DNA of 64,000 bases from Streptomyces sp. 11x1 (GTDB lineage: Bacteria > Actinomycetota > Actinomycetes > Streptomycetales > Streptomycetaceae): the NCBI RefSeq assembly GCF_032598905.1, contig NZ_CP122458.1, positions 5,357,001 to 5,421,000 of the forward strand. Direction: 5' to 3'. Made by a program: the position numbers and the translations under genes. The notes below the pieces were generated by a model. It had not been told where the DNA came from. It ran no database searches and saw nothing but the letters and a program-made list of their open reading frames with translations. Positions within the stretch are counted from its first letter, which is position 1. Every line of letters starts with the position of its first letter. Below are positions 28,319 through 37,410 of the stretch, in pieces.

Positions 28319-28640
28319 TCGTCCACAGGAATCCACAGTGCCGCAGAGTTATCCACAGGCTGTGCGAAAGATCTGTGGACTTCCGAGAAGATCGCCGGGG
28401 AAGTCGGGCGCCGTCCTGAGGATTCCCGGCCCAAACCGCCTTCACGGCCACTTTCGAGTGGATTGACGTGGGAATGGGTCGCTCTAAAGGATTGACGTGA
28501 GGAAACACATGGGCGAAGGGTGGCCCACGAGGTTGTGGACGCAGCACGGCTCACGAAGGGGATTTGTCGACTGATCGGGGCTGCGTTGTCGACTTGTCCC
28601 CAGGTCGAGAAGGTGCCCTGTGGATAACTTCTGTGGACAA
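28319..28640. promoter_or_regulatory. DnaA-box cluster in serS-pheA gap
   Basis: The 570-bp gap between pheA and serS contains two groups of DnaA boxes. Group one is TCGTCCACA (28319), GAATCCACA (28329), TTATCCACA (28349) and TGTGGACTT (28374). Group two is TGTGGACGC (28534), TGTGGATAA (28619) and TGTGGACAA (28632). Three are full consensus and four are variants, in both orientations. No gene fits in this gap. Such density implies DnaA binding outside oriC. Confidence 0.85.
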
Positions 28641-28675
28641 AGAAAATAGGCAGGTAGCACCGACGGCGGGCCAGG

Positions 28676-29611
28676 TCAGAACCGGCCGTCCTGGCAGCGC
28701 GCCACCCAGTCCGCCGCGGCCACGAACTCGGTGTCGGAGGTGCCCGGCAGCATGGGCCGGACCTTCGCGGTGGCGGCGTCCGCACGCGGGTACGAACCGA
28801 GGAAGCGGACCTGGAGGCAGACCCGCTTGAGGCCCATCAGCGCCTCCGCCACCCGCCGGTCGGCGATATGGCCCTCGGCATCGATGGCGAAGCAGTAGTT
28901 GCCGATGCCCTCGCCGGTCGGGCGGGACTGCAGAAGCATGAGGTTCACGCCGCGGACGGCGAACTCGCCGAGCAGGTCGCGCAATCCACCGGGGTGGTCG
29001 TCGCGCTGCCAGATCACGACGGACGTCTTGTCGGAGCCGGTCGGGGCGGCCGGCCGGGCGGGACGGCCGACCAGGACGAACCGGGTCTGGGCGTTCTCCG
29101 CGTCGTGGATCTCGGTCTGCAGGGCCTCCAGGCCGTAGCGCGAGGCCGCGAACTCTCCGGCGAAGGCGGCGTCGTAACGGCCCTCCTGCACGAGACGGGC
29201 ACCGTCGGCGTTCGAGGCGGCGGACTCCCAGACCACGTCGGGCGGGAGGTTGGCCTTCATCCACTTGCGGACCTGCGGCTGGGCGGCCGGGTGTGCGGTG
29301 ACCGTCTTGATGTCCGAGAGCTGGGTGCCCGGCCGGACCAGGAGCGCGAAGGTGATCGAGAGGAGCACCTCGCGGTAGATCATCAGGGGGGCCCCGGCCA
29401 CCAGCTCGTCGAGCGTGGTCGTGATGCCGCCCTCCACGGAGTTCTCGATCGGGACGAACGCGGCCTCGGCCTCACCGTTGCGGACGGCGTCGAGCGCGGC
29501 GGGCACGGACACCATCGGGACGAGCTCGCGGGTCGCGGCCTCCGGCAGCGTGCGCAGGGCGACCTCGGTGAAGGTGCCCTCGGGGCCGAGGTACACGTAG
29601 CTGGCTGACAT
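28676..29611 (-). CDS. pheA: Prephenate dehydratase
   Basis: Converts prephenate to phenylpyruvate in phenylalanine biosynthesis. The 311-residue protein has the PDT domain starting YLGPEGTFTE, with conserved IPIENSVEGG and catalytic NAQTRFVLVG (the TRF motif). The C-terminal ACT domain carries the phenylalanine-binding ESRPT-like segment LQSRPTGEGIGNYCF. It is monofunctional, with no chorismate mutase domain. It is transcribed leftward from the edge of the copper/peroxidase block, with the DnaA-box cluster directly downstream. Confidence 0.96.
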   Translation of the reverse strand: MSASYVYLGPEGTFTEVALRTLPEAATRELVPMVSVPAALDAVRNGEAEAAFVPIENSVEGGITTTLDELVAGAPLMIYREVLLSITFALLVRPGTQLSDIKTVTAHPAAQPQVRKWMKANLPPDVVWESAASNADGARLVQEGRYDAAFAGEFAASRYGLEALQTEIHDAENAQTRFVLVGRPARPAAPTGSDKTSVVIWQRDDHPGGLRDLLGEFAVRGVNLMLLQSRPTGEGIGNYCFAIDAEGHIADRRVAEALMGLKRVCLQVRFLGSYPRADAATAKVRPMLPGTSDTEFVAAADWVARCQDGRF

Positions 29612-29669
29612 GGGCTCACCCTAATGGGCCCCGGTCCAGCCGTACGACTCTCGCCCGGCCCCGCGGCCG

Positions 29670-31094
29670 TCAGCCCTCCAGCAGACCCTGCCCCACGTAC
29701 TCCCCCTCCGCCGCGCCTCCCGGCACCGCGAAGAGGCCGCTCGACTCGTGGCGGATGAACTTCGACAGGGCGTCGCCGCGATCGAGTTTGCGCTGGACGG
29801 TGACGAAGCCGCGCAGCGGGTCGGCCTGCCAGCAGACGAAGAGGAGACCCGCGTCGGGGACGCCCTTCGCGTCGATGCCGTCGTGGAAGGAGAACGGGCG
29901 GCGGAGCATGGCCGCGCCGCCGTTCTGGTCGGGGCGGGAGATACGGGCGTGCGCGTTGATCGGGACCAGGAGACTGCCCTCGGCGTCCGTCTTCTCCAGA
30001 TCCATCGCGGTCGCCTCCGTGGCCTTCGATCCCCCGCTCAGCGGGGCGCCGTCGGACTTGCGGCGCCCGATGACGTCCTCCTGCTCCTTGAGCGAGAGCT
30101 GCTCCCAGTCGTCGAGGAGCATGCGGATACGGCGTACGACGGCGTAGGACCCGTTCGCCATCCAGGCGGGATCGCCGGAGGTGCTCGGTGAGGCGGACCC
30201 GGGCACGAAGATCCGCTCGTCGAAGTCGGACTCGGTCGGCTTGGGGTTGCGGGTGCCGTCGACCTGCCCCATCAGGTTGCGGGCGGTCATGGGGTGGGCC
30301 GTGGCGCCCGGCGAGCGGTTGAAGCCGTTCATCTGCCACCGCACCCGGGCCGCGCCGCCCGCGTCCTTCTGGATCGCGCGCAGGGCGTGGAAGGCGACGA
30401 GCGCGTCGTCCGCGCCGATCTGCACCCACAGATCGCCGTCGCTGCGCGACCTGTCGAGCTGGTCCGAGGAGAAGTCCGGCAGCGGGTCCAGGGACTCCGG
30501 GCGCTGCTTCTCCAGCCCGGTACGGGCGAAGAAGCTGTGTCCGAAGCCGAAGGTGACCGTCAACGACGAGGGCCCGGCGTCCAGGGCGATCGCGGTGTCG
30601 TCCTGAGCCGCGGGCTCGCCCGCCATCAGCCGCCGGGCCGTGTCCGACCAGCGGCGCAGCAGAGCGGCGGCCTCCTTGCGCCCGGCCCCGGCAGCCAGGT
30701 CGAAGGCGACGAGATGGCCACGCGCCTGGAGCGGGGTGGTGATCCCCGGCTGATGTTTCACGTGAAACATGACCTCCCCCGCGCCGAGGGAGGACAGCGG
30801 GGTGACCTTCTCGGCGGAGGACGAGGAGGCGGAGCCTGCCGTGTAGCCTGCGGCGCCGCCCGCCGCACCCAGCGCAAGACCGGTGACGCCGGCCGTGCCG
30901 AGCAGGCGGCGGCGGGAGAGGGGTCCGCTCGCGGGGCCGTGCGGTCGGTCCCCTTCCCGCTTCTGTTCCGCGCCGACGGACGACGACGGTGAGTCGTCCG
31001 TGGTCGTCCGCACCCGCGCGGCGGCAGTGTGGTCACCGCCGTCCCGTGCCCCTCTCCGGGCGGGGCCGTCTTCGACGAGGTCCTGGTCAGCCAT
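29670..31094 (-). CDS. efeB: Tat-exported DyP-type (EfeB-like) peroxidase
   Basis: A haem peroxidase exported by the Tat pathway. An N-terminal twin-arginine signal is visible (SRRRLLGTAGVTGLALGAA, residues 60-78). DyP features are GQVDGTRNP (GxxDG with the catalytic Asp), RRIRM, NAHARISRP (proximal His), LRRPFSF and LLFVCWQADP. About 474 residues from ATG 31094. No efeO/efeU iron genes are adjacent; it is last in the leftward copper cluster, 8 bp after copCD. A perfect parS site is embedded in its coding sequence (30755-30768, read as MFHVKH). Confidence 0.93.
   Translation of the reverse strand: MADQDLVEDGPARRGARDGGDHTAAARVRTTTDDSPSSSVGAEQKREGDRPHGPASGPLSRRRLLGTAGVTGLALGAAGGAAGYTAGSASSSSAEKVTPLSSLGAGEVMFHVKHQPGITTPLQARGHLVAFDLAAGAGRKEAAALLRRWSDTARRLMAGEPAAQDDTAIALDAGPSSLTVTFGFGHSFFARTGLEKQRPESLDPLPDFSSDQLDRSRSDGDLWVQIGADDALVAFHALRAIQKDAGGAARVRWQMNGFNRSPGATAHPMTARNLMGQVDGTRNPKPTESDFDERIFVPGSASPSTSGDPAWMANGSYAVVRRIRMLLDDWEQLSLKEQEDVIGRRKSDGAPLSGGSKATEATAMDLEKTDAEGSLLVPINAHARISRPDQNGGAAMLRRPFSFHDGIDAKGVPDAGLLFVCWQADPLRGFVTVQRKLDRGDALSKFIRHESSGLFAVPGGAAEGEYVGQGLLEG
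30755..30768. promoter_or_regulatory. parS site within efeB coding sequence
   Basis: GTTTCACGTGAAAC, exact, inside codons for residues just after the Tat signal of the DyP peroxidase. The palindrome extends to 18 bp (ATGTTTCACGTGAAACAT). Confidence 0.93.
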
Positions 31095-31102
31095 GGTGTG
31101 TT

Positions 31103-33181
31103 TCAGCCGATCTTCGCGTTCTTGCTGACGGTCACCTGGTCGATGTCGGATGTCCGTACGGTCATCTCGATCTTCCAGTCGCCCGCCATGGGGACCTGTA
31201 CGCCACTCGCCGTCCAGTGGCCGGTGGTGACGCGGTCGGGGACCACGGGCAGCGGGCCGATCTTCTTGGCCTCCAGGGTGAAGGCGACCTTCACCTCGGG
31301 GACGTCGATGGGCTTGCCGTCGGGCCCCTGGACATAGACGTGCATCTCGTTGGCACCCACCCGTGCGGGGTCGATCTGCAGCCGGGCGACGCCCTGGCCG
31401 TTCTTGCCGCCGGTGTCGAACGACATGTCCAGCGCCAGCGCGCCCGACGTCTCGTCCTGCTGCGTCACGGCCGCCTTGGCCGCCTCGGCCTCCTCCACCG
31501 TGCGCCCCGGCTCGGTGGCCGTCAGCACCGTGGTGACGGCGAGCAGGACGACGGCGACGCCCGCCTCCGCCAGCACGGACCGACGCAGACCGGGACGGCC
31601 CGGATCCGCGTCCCGCAGCCGTTTCTCGCGCGCGCTCGCCACCGCCGCCCGCTGCCGGGCGAGCTGAGCGGCACGCTCCGCGCCCTCGCCGGTCGCCTTC
31701 GTGGAACCGACCGCCGCGTGCGCGACCACCGGCTCCTTCTCCTCGGCGGCCTCCTTCTCCTGAGCGGCTTGCGTCTCCGCAGCGGCTTGCGTCTCCGCAG
31801 CAGCGTGCGTCTCCAGTGCGGCAGGCGCCTCCGCCAGCTGCGAGGTCCACCGGCGCGAGATCCACGCGATCCCGACCAGGACGGCCACCAGGCCGATCTT
31901 CACGAGGAGGAGTTGCCCGTACGCCGTGCCGGTCAGCGCGGACCAGCTGCCGACCTGGCGCCACGACTGGTAGATCCCGGTCGCGGCCAGCACGAGCACG
32001 CTGCCGAACGCGAGCCGCGAGAACCGCCGTACGGCGCCGGTCTCGATCTGCGCGCCCACGGGTGCTCGGAAGAGTGCCACGAGGAGCGTCGCCAGGCCGC
32101 CCAGCCAGGCGGCGACGGCCAGCAGGTGCACGACGTCCAGGGGCATCGAGATGCCGGTCTGGATGCCGGTCGAGGCGTGCTCGGCCATCGCCCAGCTCGC
32201 GGCGAGGCCGGCGGCGACCACGCCCCCGCCGACGGCCAGCCCGAAGGTGAGGTCCCGCTGGAGGGACGGGTCGTGGTGCTCGGAGTCCGCGTCGGTGTCC
32301 GTGTCAGCGTCGTCCCGGGAGTCCGCATCGTCGGCGGCGCTCGCGGTGCCGGCGGCCGCCATGGCTGCGGGCTCGACGTCCCCGGCGTCCCCGGCTTCCT
32401 CGGTCTCCTCGTACCGCCGTGCGTACGCGCCGAAAAGCACTGCGATGAACAGGGCCGCGGCGGCGAGGAGCAGCAGACGGGAGACCAGGGCGGCGCCCGT
32501 CTTCGTCTGGAGGACCTGGCTGAGGAGGTCCAGGTTCAAGACGTCGCCGAACTTGCCGGAGCCGGTGTAGGCACCGCGCAGCAGCAGCATCGTGAGGGTG
32601 GCGATGGTCAGCGTGAGCCAGCCGGCCACCACGAGCCGCTGCACGGGCCGTACCCCGGCGCCGCGCTGCCAGCAGGCCAGCACGAAGGTTGCGCCGCCGA
32701 TCAGCAGGATGAAACCGGCGTACGACAGATAGCGCGCGAAGCCATAGAGGCCGCCGACGAGCCCGCCGCCCGCGCCCTGCTCGGGTACCGCGACCGTTGT
32801 CTTGGACGGCGCCCCCACCGAGAAGGTGAAGGCACCGGAGACGGGGTGGCTGTCCGCCGAGACGACCTGGTAGGTGACGGTGAACGTGCCGTCGGGCAGG
32901 CCCGAATGCAGTCCGACGGCATAGCTGTTCCCGCCCAGATCGGTGACCTCGCCGGTGTCGGCCTCCTTGCCCTTGGGGTCGTACACGCGCACCGAACCGT
33001 CGGACACCGCGACCTTCTCGGAGAAGGTGAGCGACACCTGGTCCGGTGCTTCCTGGACCACCGAGCCCTGTTGCGGGTCGCTGCCGGTCAGCGCGGCGTG
33101 CGCGGAGACGGGCACGGCACCGGCGAGCAGAGCTCCGACGGTGGCGAACAACAGCAACAGCAAGGGCCTCAACCGGCTCAC
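31103..33181 (-). CDS. CopC/CopD fusion copper-resistance protein with C-terminal YtkA-like domain
   Basis: An envelope copper-handling protein of about 692 residues. A signal peptide is followed by a CopC domain (mature start HAALTGSDPQQGSVV with the copper-binding His; residues about 28-125). A CopD membrane domain of about eight spans has a charged acidic loop (D/E-rich, near 300). A further region rich in AAETQAA/EKEAAEEK repeats leads to a final span, and a C-terminal YtkA-like beta domain ends the protein. The start is GTG 33181, chosen from the signal peptide. It sits in an operon-like run with PCu(A)C and SCO1, pointing to copper delivery to cytochrome oxidase. Confidence 0.9.
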   Translation of the reverse strand: MSRLRPLLLLLFATVGALLAGAVPVSAHAALTGSDPQQGSVVQEAPDQVSLTFSEKVAVSDGSVRVYDPKGKEADTGEVTDLGGNSYAVGLHSGLPDGTFTVTYQVVSADSHPVSGAFTFSVGAPSKTTVAVPEQGAGGGLVGGLYGFARYLSYAGFILLIGGATFVLACWQRGAGVRPVQRLVVAGWLTLTIATLTMLLLRGAYTGSGKFGDVLNLDLLSQVLQTKTGAALVSRLLLLAAAALFIAVLFGAYARRYEETEEAGDAGDVEPAAMAAAGTASAADDADSRDDADTDTDADSEHHDPSLQRDLTFGLAVGGGVVAAGLAASWAMAEHASTGIQTGISMPLDVVHLLAVAAWLGGLATLLVALFRAPVGAQIETGAVRRFSRLAFGSVLVLAATGIYQSWRQVGSWSALTGTAYGQLLLVKIGLVAVLVGIAWISRRWTSQLAEAPAALETHAAAETQAAAETQAAQEKEAAEEKEPVVAHAAVGSTKATGEGAERAAQLARQRAAVASAREKRLRDADPGRPGLRRSVLAEAGVAVVLLAVTTVLTATEPGRTVEEAEAAKAAVTQQDETSGALALDMSFDTGGKNGQGVARLQIDPARVGANEMHVYVQGPDGKPIDVPEVKVAFTLEAKKIGPLPVVPDRVTTGHWTASGVQVPMAGDWKIEMTVRTSDIDQVTVSKNAKIG

Positions 33182-33195
33182 CGGTGCTACCTCCC

Positions 33196-33663
33196 TCAGT
33201 GACCGCTGGTCGGCTGGTACGTCGCCGACTTCACGGGCATCTCGACCGTGATGGCCTCGGACTTGGTGAAGTTCAACCGCAGGGACACCGTCTCGCCTTC
33301 CTTCGGCTTGCGCTTCAGGTTCTCGAACATCAGGTGGTTTCCACCGGTCTCCAGGACGAGTTCGCCGTCGGCGGGGACCTTCAGGCCCGCGACCTCCCGC
33401 ATCGACTGCCCGGTCGTCTCGTGGACGGTGACGTCCCGGGCGAGGTCGCTGGTGACGGAGGTCAGCTCGTCCGCCGTACCGCCGTCGTTCTCGATGACGA
33501 GGTAACCGGCGGCCATGGAGTCCGTGACGGGCTGCGGCATGTAGGCCGCCCGCACGGACAGCTTCGCGGCGGAGCCGGAGGAAGAGGAGTCGGTGGAGCC
33601 GCAGCCCGTCAGGGCGACGAGCGCGGCGGCGGTGATCAGGACGGGGCCGGCCGGTGCTCTCAC
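33196..33663 (-). CDS. PCu(A)C-type copper chaperone lipoprotein
   Basis: A 155-residue exported chaperone that hands Cu(I) to the oxidase CuA centre. The lipobox LTGC follows the signal peptide. The Cu(I) motif H-x(10)-M..H-x-M is visible as HETTGQSM...NHLMF. Start GTG 33663 overlaps the SCO1 stop by four bases. It is cotranscribed with SCO1 and CopCD. Confidence 0.93.
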   Translation of the reverse strand: MRAPAGPVLITAAALVALTGCGSTDSSSSGSAAKLSVRAAYMPQPVTDSMAAGYLVIENDGGTADELTSVTSDLARDVTVHETTGQSMREVAGLKVPADGELVLETGGNHLMFENLKRKPKEGETVSLRLNFTKSEAITVEMPVKSATYQPTSGH

Positions 33664-34334
33664 GGGTTCTCACCCTTGAGCAGCTTCGGCAGGCCCTTCT
33701 CGTAGTCCTGCACGGTGGCATCGTCGTCGTACAGCACATAGCCGTCGTCGGTCTTCGGCGAGAACGCGATGACCTGGGTGCCGTGCTCGGAGACGGTCTT
33801 GCCGTTCTCGTCCTTGGTCGGCGGGGCGATGGAGATGCCAAGGGTGCGGGCGCCGGCCTGGGTGTCGTCGAAGTCGCCGGTCAGACCGACGATCTCGGAG
33901 TCGATGCCCTTGAGCCACTTGCCCAGTTCGGCCGAGGTGTCGCGCTCCGGGTCGGTGGTGACGAAGACGAGCCGGAGGTTCGCCAGCTCCGCCTTCGGCA
34001 CCTTCTTCGCGATCTCCTTCTTGGCGACCGCGAGGTTGTTCATGGTGAGGGGGCAGACGTCAGGGCAGTTGGTGTAGCCGAAGTAGATCAGCGTCGGCTT
34101 GCCCTCGGTCTCCTTGCGGAGGTCGTACGACTTGCCGTTGGTGTCGGTGAGGACCAGGTCCGGCTTGGTGAACGGCCGGTCGAGGACCGTGAAGTGCCTC
34201 TGGGGGCCGGTGTCCGAGACCTCGGCGACCGACGTGGTGGAGCTGCCGCCCGTGCCGCAGGCCGAGAGGCCGAGGACGGCCGCGGCCAGCAGGGCACCGG
34301 CCGCGAGCGCCTTCTTCTTGGTGTTCGTGCGCAT
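33660..34334 (-). CDS. SCO1/SenC copper chaperone lipoprotein
   Basis: A thioredoxin-fold copper chaperone and thiol-disulfide reductase for cytochrome c oxidase assembly, about 224 residues. Lipobox LSAC. The CxxxC copper site is in YTNCPDVCP and the distal His in EHGTQVIAFSP. The start is set at ATG 34334, where the signal peptide begins (MRTNTKKKALAAGALL). Confidence 0.94.
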   Translation of the reverse strand: MRTNTKKKALAAGALLAAAVLGLSACGTGGSSTTSVAEVSDTGPQRHFTVLDRPFTKPDLVLTDTNGKSYDLRKETEGKPTLIYFGYTNCPDVCPLTMNNLAVAKKEIAKKVPKAELANLRLVFVTTDPERDTSAELGKWLKGIDSEIVGLTGDFDDTQAGARTLGISIAPPTKDENGKTVSEHGTQVIAFSPKTDDGYVLYDDDATVQDYEKGLPKLLKGENP

Positions 34335-34417
34335 GAGAAATGTCCAGTGGGTTCGAGCCCCGGCGCGCACGGGGCGTACCCGCGCGCGCCGAGGGAGAGG
34401 GCCGGGAAGGCGGAGGC

Positions 34418-35164
34418 TCAGGCGTTCGTGCGCCGACGGCCGGCGAGGACGCCGTACGCCACGCCCGCCGCGCCGATGACGATGCCGACGACGCCGAGCA
34501 CGCGGGCGATGGTGTCGCTGCTGTCGGCGGGTGCGGCGGTGGTCTCGTTCGACGCGGCCTCGGCGTCGTCGGCGTCCTTCGACTTGTCGGAGGCGTTCGA
34601 GGCGCCGGCCGCGCCGTGGTGGTCGTCAGACGCGGCGGACAGTGCGAGTACGGGCGCCGGGTTCTCGGGCTCCTCCTGGCCGTCCTGCGGCACCTCGATC
34701 CAGCGGACGACCTCCTTGTTGGAGTACGTCTGGAGCGCCTTGAAGACCAGTTCGTCGGTGTTCTCGGGGAGCTGGCCGATGGAGACCGGGAACTTCTGGA
34801 AGAAGCCCGCCGCGATGCCGTCGCCGGTGGCGGTCCAGGTGATCTTGGAGACGGCCTCGTCGATCTGCTCGCCGTGCAGTTCGAGCGGCTTGTCGAGCTT
34901 GGCGGTGGTGACCTTGATGTCCCAACCGGGGACGGCCTCCGGCTGGGCCGAGGCGAGCGGGTGGTCGGTCGGGAAGCTCACCTCGAGCTTGGTGGTCCTG
35001 GCGTCGTCGCGCTCGTTGGGGACCTTGAAGTTGACGGTCGCGTACCCGCCCTTGGCCGCCGTGCCCTCCGCCGCGACGCTGACGTGCGCGAACGCGGGGC
35101 CGGACAGGAGGAACACGGCCGAGCCGGCGAGGGCGCCGACGGCGGCGATACGAGAAGCCTTCAT
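34418..35164 (-). CDS. YcnI-like (DUF1775) copper-associated membrane-anchored protein
   Basis: A 248-residue exported protein. A signal peptide is cleaved before HVSVAAEG; the mature N-terminal His is the copper ligand in characterised YcnI proteins. One beta-sandwich DUF1775 domain follows (VNFKVPNERDD, FPTDHPLA, WTATGDG). A C-terminal membrane span (LGVVGIVIGAAGVAYGVLAG) and basic tail end the protein. ATG 35164 is preferred over one four codons upstream. It belongs to the copper cluster by position. Confidence 0.92.
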   Translation of the reverse strand: MKASRIAAVGALAGSAVFLLSGPAFAHVSVAAEGTAAKGGYATVNFKVPNERDDARTTKLEVSFPTDHPLASAQPEAVPGWDIKVTTAKLDKPLELHGEQIDEAVSKITWTATGDGIAAGFFQKFPVSIGQLPENTDELVFKALQTYSNKEVVRWIEVPQDGQEEPENPAPVLALSAASDDHHGAAGASNASDKSKDADDAEAASNETTAAPADSSDTIARVLGVVGIVIGAAGVAYGVLAGRRRTNA

Positions 35165-35229
35165 GACTGGTGACACTCCACAGTGAGTGAGGGAGAAGAG
35201 AGGACGAGGGACCGCGCACCCCGCGAGCC

Positions 35230-35500
35230 GACAGCCGGGCTGCGGCCCGGGCCGGCATCCACGGCCGGGACCGGGAGCAGGGCTGGGAGCCGGTGCTTCG
35301 GGTCCGGGAGCCTGAGCCTGGGGATCCGAGCCTGTCGGTCCGAGCCGCGAGGTCCGAGCCCGGGGTCCAGGCCCGGGCCGGGCTCAGCAGGCGCCCGAGT
35401 TCTGAATCCGCAGAATCGGAAGCCGCAGAGCCGGAGCCCGTGAGGCCGGAGCCGTGGGGCCGGAGCGGGGCGAGGCCGCTGGGCCGGGGTCGGCAGCAGG
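35230..35500. repeat. GC-rich short degenerate repeats in 400-bp gap
   Basis: The gap 35165-35564 between two leftward genes has no gene. It is filled with degenerate 10-15 bp repeats of the forms GGTCCGAGCC and GGGCCGGAGC. Open frames exist on several strands but carry no domain. The gap suggests the upstream membrane gene is separate from the copper operon proper. Confidence 0.6.
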
Positions 35501-35564
35501 TGCGCGGGGCTCGGCGCCGGGCGACGGACGCCCTCTCCCTGGTGCGGAGTGAGTGTGCGTCGGG

Positions 35565-36386
35565 TCAGGCGGCGAGCATGAAGGCGGGCGCGGCGGCGGG
35601 AGGGCCGCGGCGGACCACGGTGTGCTGGAGCGCGGTCGTCCGCAGGGCGGCGGGCGCCACGTGCACGGTGTGCGGGGCGCGGGAAACCGCCTCCGGCGTG
35701 CCTGGCAGCCCGGACCGCAGGACCCGCGCCAGCGCGAGCGCGAGCGCGCCAAGCAGCGACCGTACGAGCGACTCCTCGGTCGCCAGCCGGGTCAGACGGA
35801 GCAGCGCGAGGTCGCCGTGGCGCAGTACCCACCCGGCGGCCACGGCCGCGAGCACATGGCCGAGCAGCATGGGCAGGGACGGCAGGAGGGCGGCGGACGA
35901 GCCCGGCGCGGTCGTCATCGCGTCCGCCGGGTCGTGCGTGACGTGCGTACCGCCGATTCCCGCGTCGATGAGGATGCGGCGGGCCCGCTCGGGGCTCAGG
36001 GTCGCCGCGGTCGTGCCGCACACGAAGCGGGCCGCGCGCTCGATGAGCGCCGCGTCCATCGCCTCCGTCGTGCGGGACGCGCCGGTCGCCCCGTGCTGGT
36101 TCAGGCCGAACAGGACGTGCAGCACGGTCTGGCCCACCGCCAGCAGTGCCGCGATGCCCGGGAGCGAGCGTTGCCGGCCGGCCAGTGCGGCGGCGACGCA
36201 GAAGGTGCCGACGAACCCGACGCCCAGACTCCACAGCGGGACCGTCGCGCACGAGGCGAGTGCGTGTCCGGCCCCGGCCAGCACGACACAGACCACGGCG
36301 AACACCGCGGCCCGCAGCACACGGAGGTCGCCTCCGGCGCGGGTCCGGCGTGGCGCGGCCGGGCGGTCTGGGTGGGGGACAGTCAT
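35565..36386 (-). CDS. Hypothetical multi-span membrane protein
   Basis: 273 residues with about five hydrophobic spans (near 23-45, 48-70, 75-95, 165-185 and 205-225). A loop contains FGLNQHGATG and GGTHVTHDP; these His residues could bind metal, which is inference. The protein sits at the upstream end of the copper cluster in Streptomyces-type layouts and probably has a related envelope role. No known family assigned. Confidence 0.75.
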   Translation of the reverse strand: MTVPHPDRPAAPRRTRAGGDLRVLRAAVFAVVCVVLAGAGHALASCATVPLWSLGVGFVGTFCVAAALAGRQRSLPGIAALLAVGQTVLHVLFGLNQHGATGASRTTEAMDAALIERAARFVCGTTAATLSPERARRILIDAGIGGTHVTHDPADAMTTAPGSSAALLPSLPMLLGHVLAAVAAGWVLRHGDLALLRLTRLATEESLVRSLLGALALALARVLRSGLPGTPEAVSRAPHTVHVAPAALRTTALQHTVVRRGPPAAAPAFMLAA

Positions 36387-36949
36387 GGCGGGCCCATCAT
36401 CGCACCGGGGCGCTCCGCCGGGTTCGGCGGGTTCATGGGTTGAGGTAGGGGGAGGGAGGGAGCGGTGTTCAGGTGGGGTTTAGGGGTGCGTTCGGGGCGG
36501 GTGAGGAGTGATGGAGCGTGTGGTGGAGGGAGATGCGGAAGGGGGTGGGGTCTGCGGTCGGCCGGCGGGTGCGGGTGATTGCGGGCTGGTCGCGCGGTTC
36601 CCCGCGCCCCTGAAAGGGCTCGGGGCTGTGCGGGCGCGCTGACCACCGTGCGAAGGCGGAAACCAGTGCGCCCACCGCTTGATCCTCAGGGCAGCCATCC
36701 CGATGCGAGCGCGGCCACCGCTCGGTCCTCACCGTCGCCGTCCCGCCGTTGGCCCCGGCGCTGTCCGGCCGTGGTGGCGTGGTGGAGTGGTGGAAGTTGT
36801 GGATGATTCGGAAGGGTTCGGTCCGCATACACCGAATGTGCGGGGGACGCATCCGCCGTATGGGCGGAGAGACGGGCTCCGGGCGATTGCGGGCGGGCCT
36901 CGGCGGCAATACGTAACGGTATGTCGAGCCGCGGCCAGGAGGCTGGAGC
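36387..36949. other. 560-bp intergenic gap between divergent genes
   Basis: It holds promoters for the leftward membrane protein and the rightward ATP-binding protein, and a one-sided copy of the dispersed Streptomyces repeat TCGCGCGGTTCCCCGCGCCC at 36590-36612. Open frames here are arginine/proline-rich and unsupported; I see no gene. Confidence 0.5.
36590..36612. repeat. Dispersed Streptomyces repeat, half copy
   Basis: Shares TCGCGC-GTTCCCCGCGCCCC with the full inverted-repeat copy at 46246-46343, with one A-to-G difference. Only one arm is present here. Confidence 0.7.
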
Positions 36950-37396
36950 ATGAGCATCTGGTGGTCACTCCATCTGCGGCGCGAGGCTGCGAGCGTGCCC
37001 CTCGCCCGGCGGCTGCTGATCGGCACGATGGAGACCGCGGGCGTCGATCCCGACGTCTCCTACGACCTCTCCATCGCCCTCAGCGAGGCCTGTGCCAACG
37101 CCGTCGAGCACGGCGGCGCGATCCCGGCCGGCACCAGCGGCGAGGCGTACCGGGTGACGGCCTACCTCGACGGTGAGAAGTGCCGGATCGAGGTCGCCGA
37201 CTCCGGCCCGGGCTTCCCGCGCCGCCACCCGGTCCGTCCGGCCCCCGCCGACGCCGAGGACGGCCGTGGCCTCTGCCTCATCCGGGAACTTGCCGACCAC
37301 GTCCACATCGGCAACAAGCCGGGCCGCGGCGGCGCGATCGTCAGCTTCGACAAGATCCTCAAGTGGCGTGACGACGCACCGCTGGTGGCCGTCTAG
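36950..37396 (+). CDS. RsbW-like ATP-binding (anti-sigma type kinase) protein
   Basis: A 148-residue HATPase_c_2 protein of the serine-kinase anti-sigma factor class abundant in Streptomyces. N-box LSEACANAVEHG, G1 DSGPGFP and G2 GRGLCLIR are in order. Good ribosome binding site (CCAGGAGGCTGGAGC before ATG). It is a stand-alone gene with no adjacent anti-anti-sigma factor; its partner is unknown. Confidence 0.9.
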   Translation: MSIWWSLHLRREAASVPLARRLLIGTMETAGVDPDVSYDLSIALSEACANAVEHGGAIPAGTSGEAYRVTAYLDGEKCRIEVADSGPGFPRRHPVRPAPADAEDGRGLCLIRELADHVHIGNKPGRGGAIVSFDKILKWRDDAPLVAV

Positions 37397-37410
37397 AGCG
37401 CACCCGTCGG

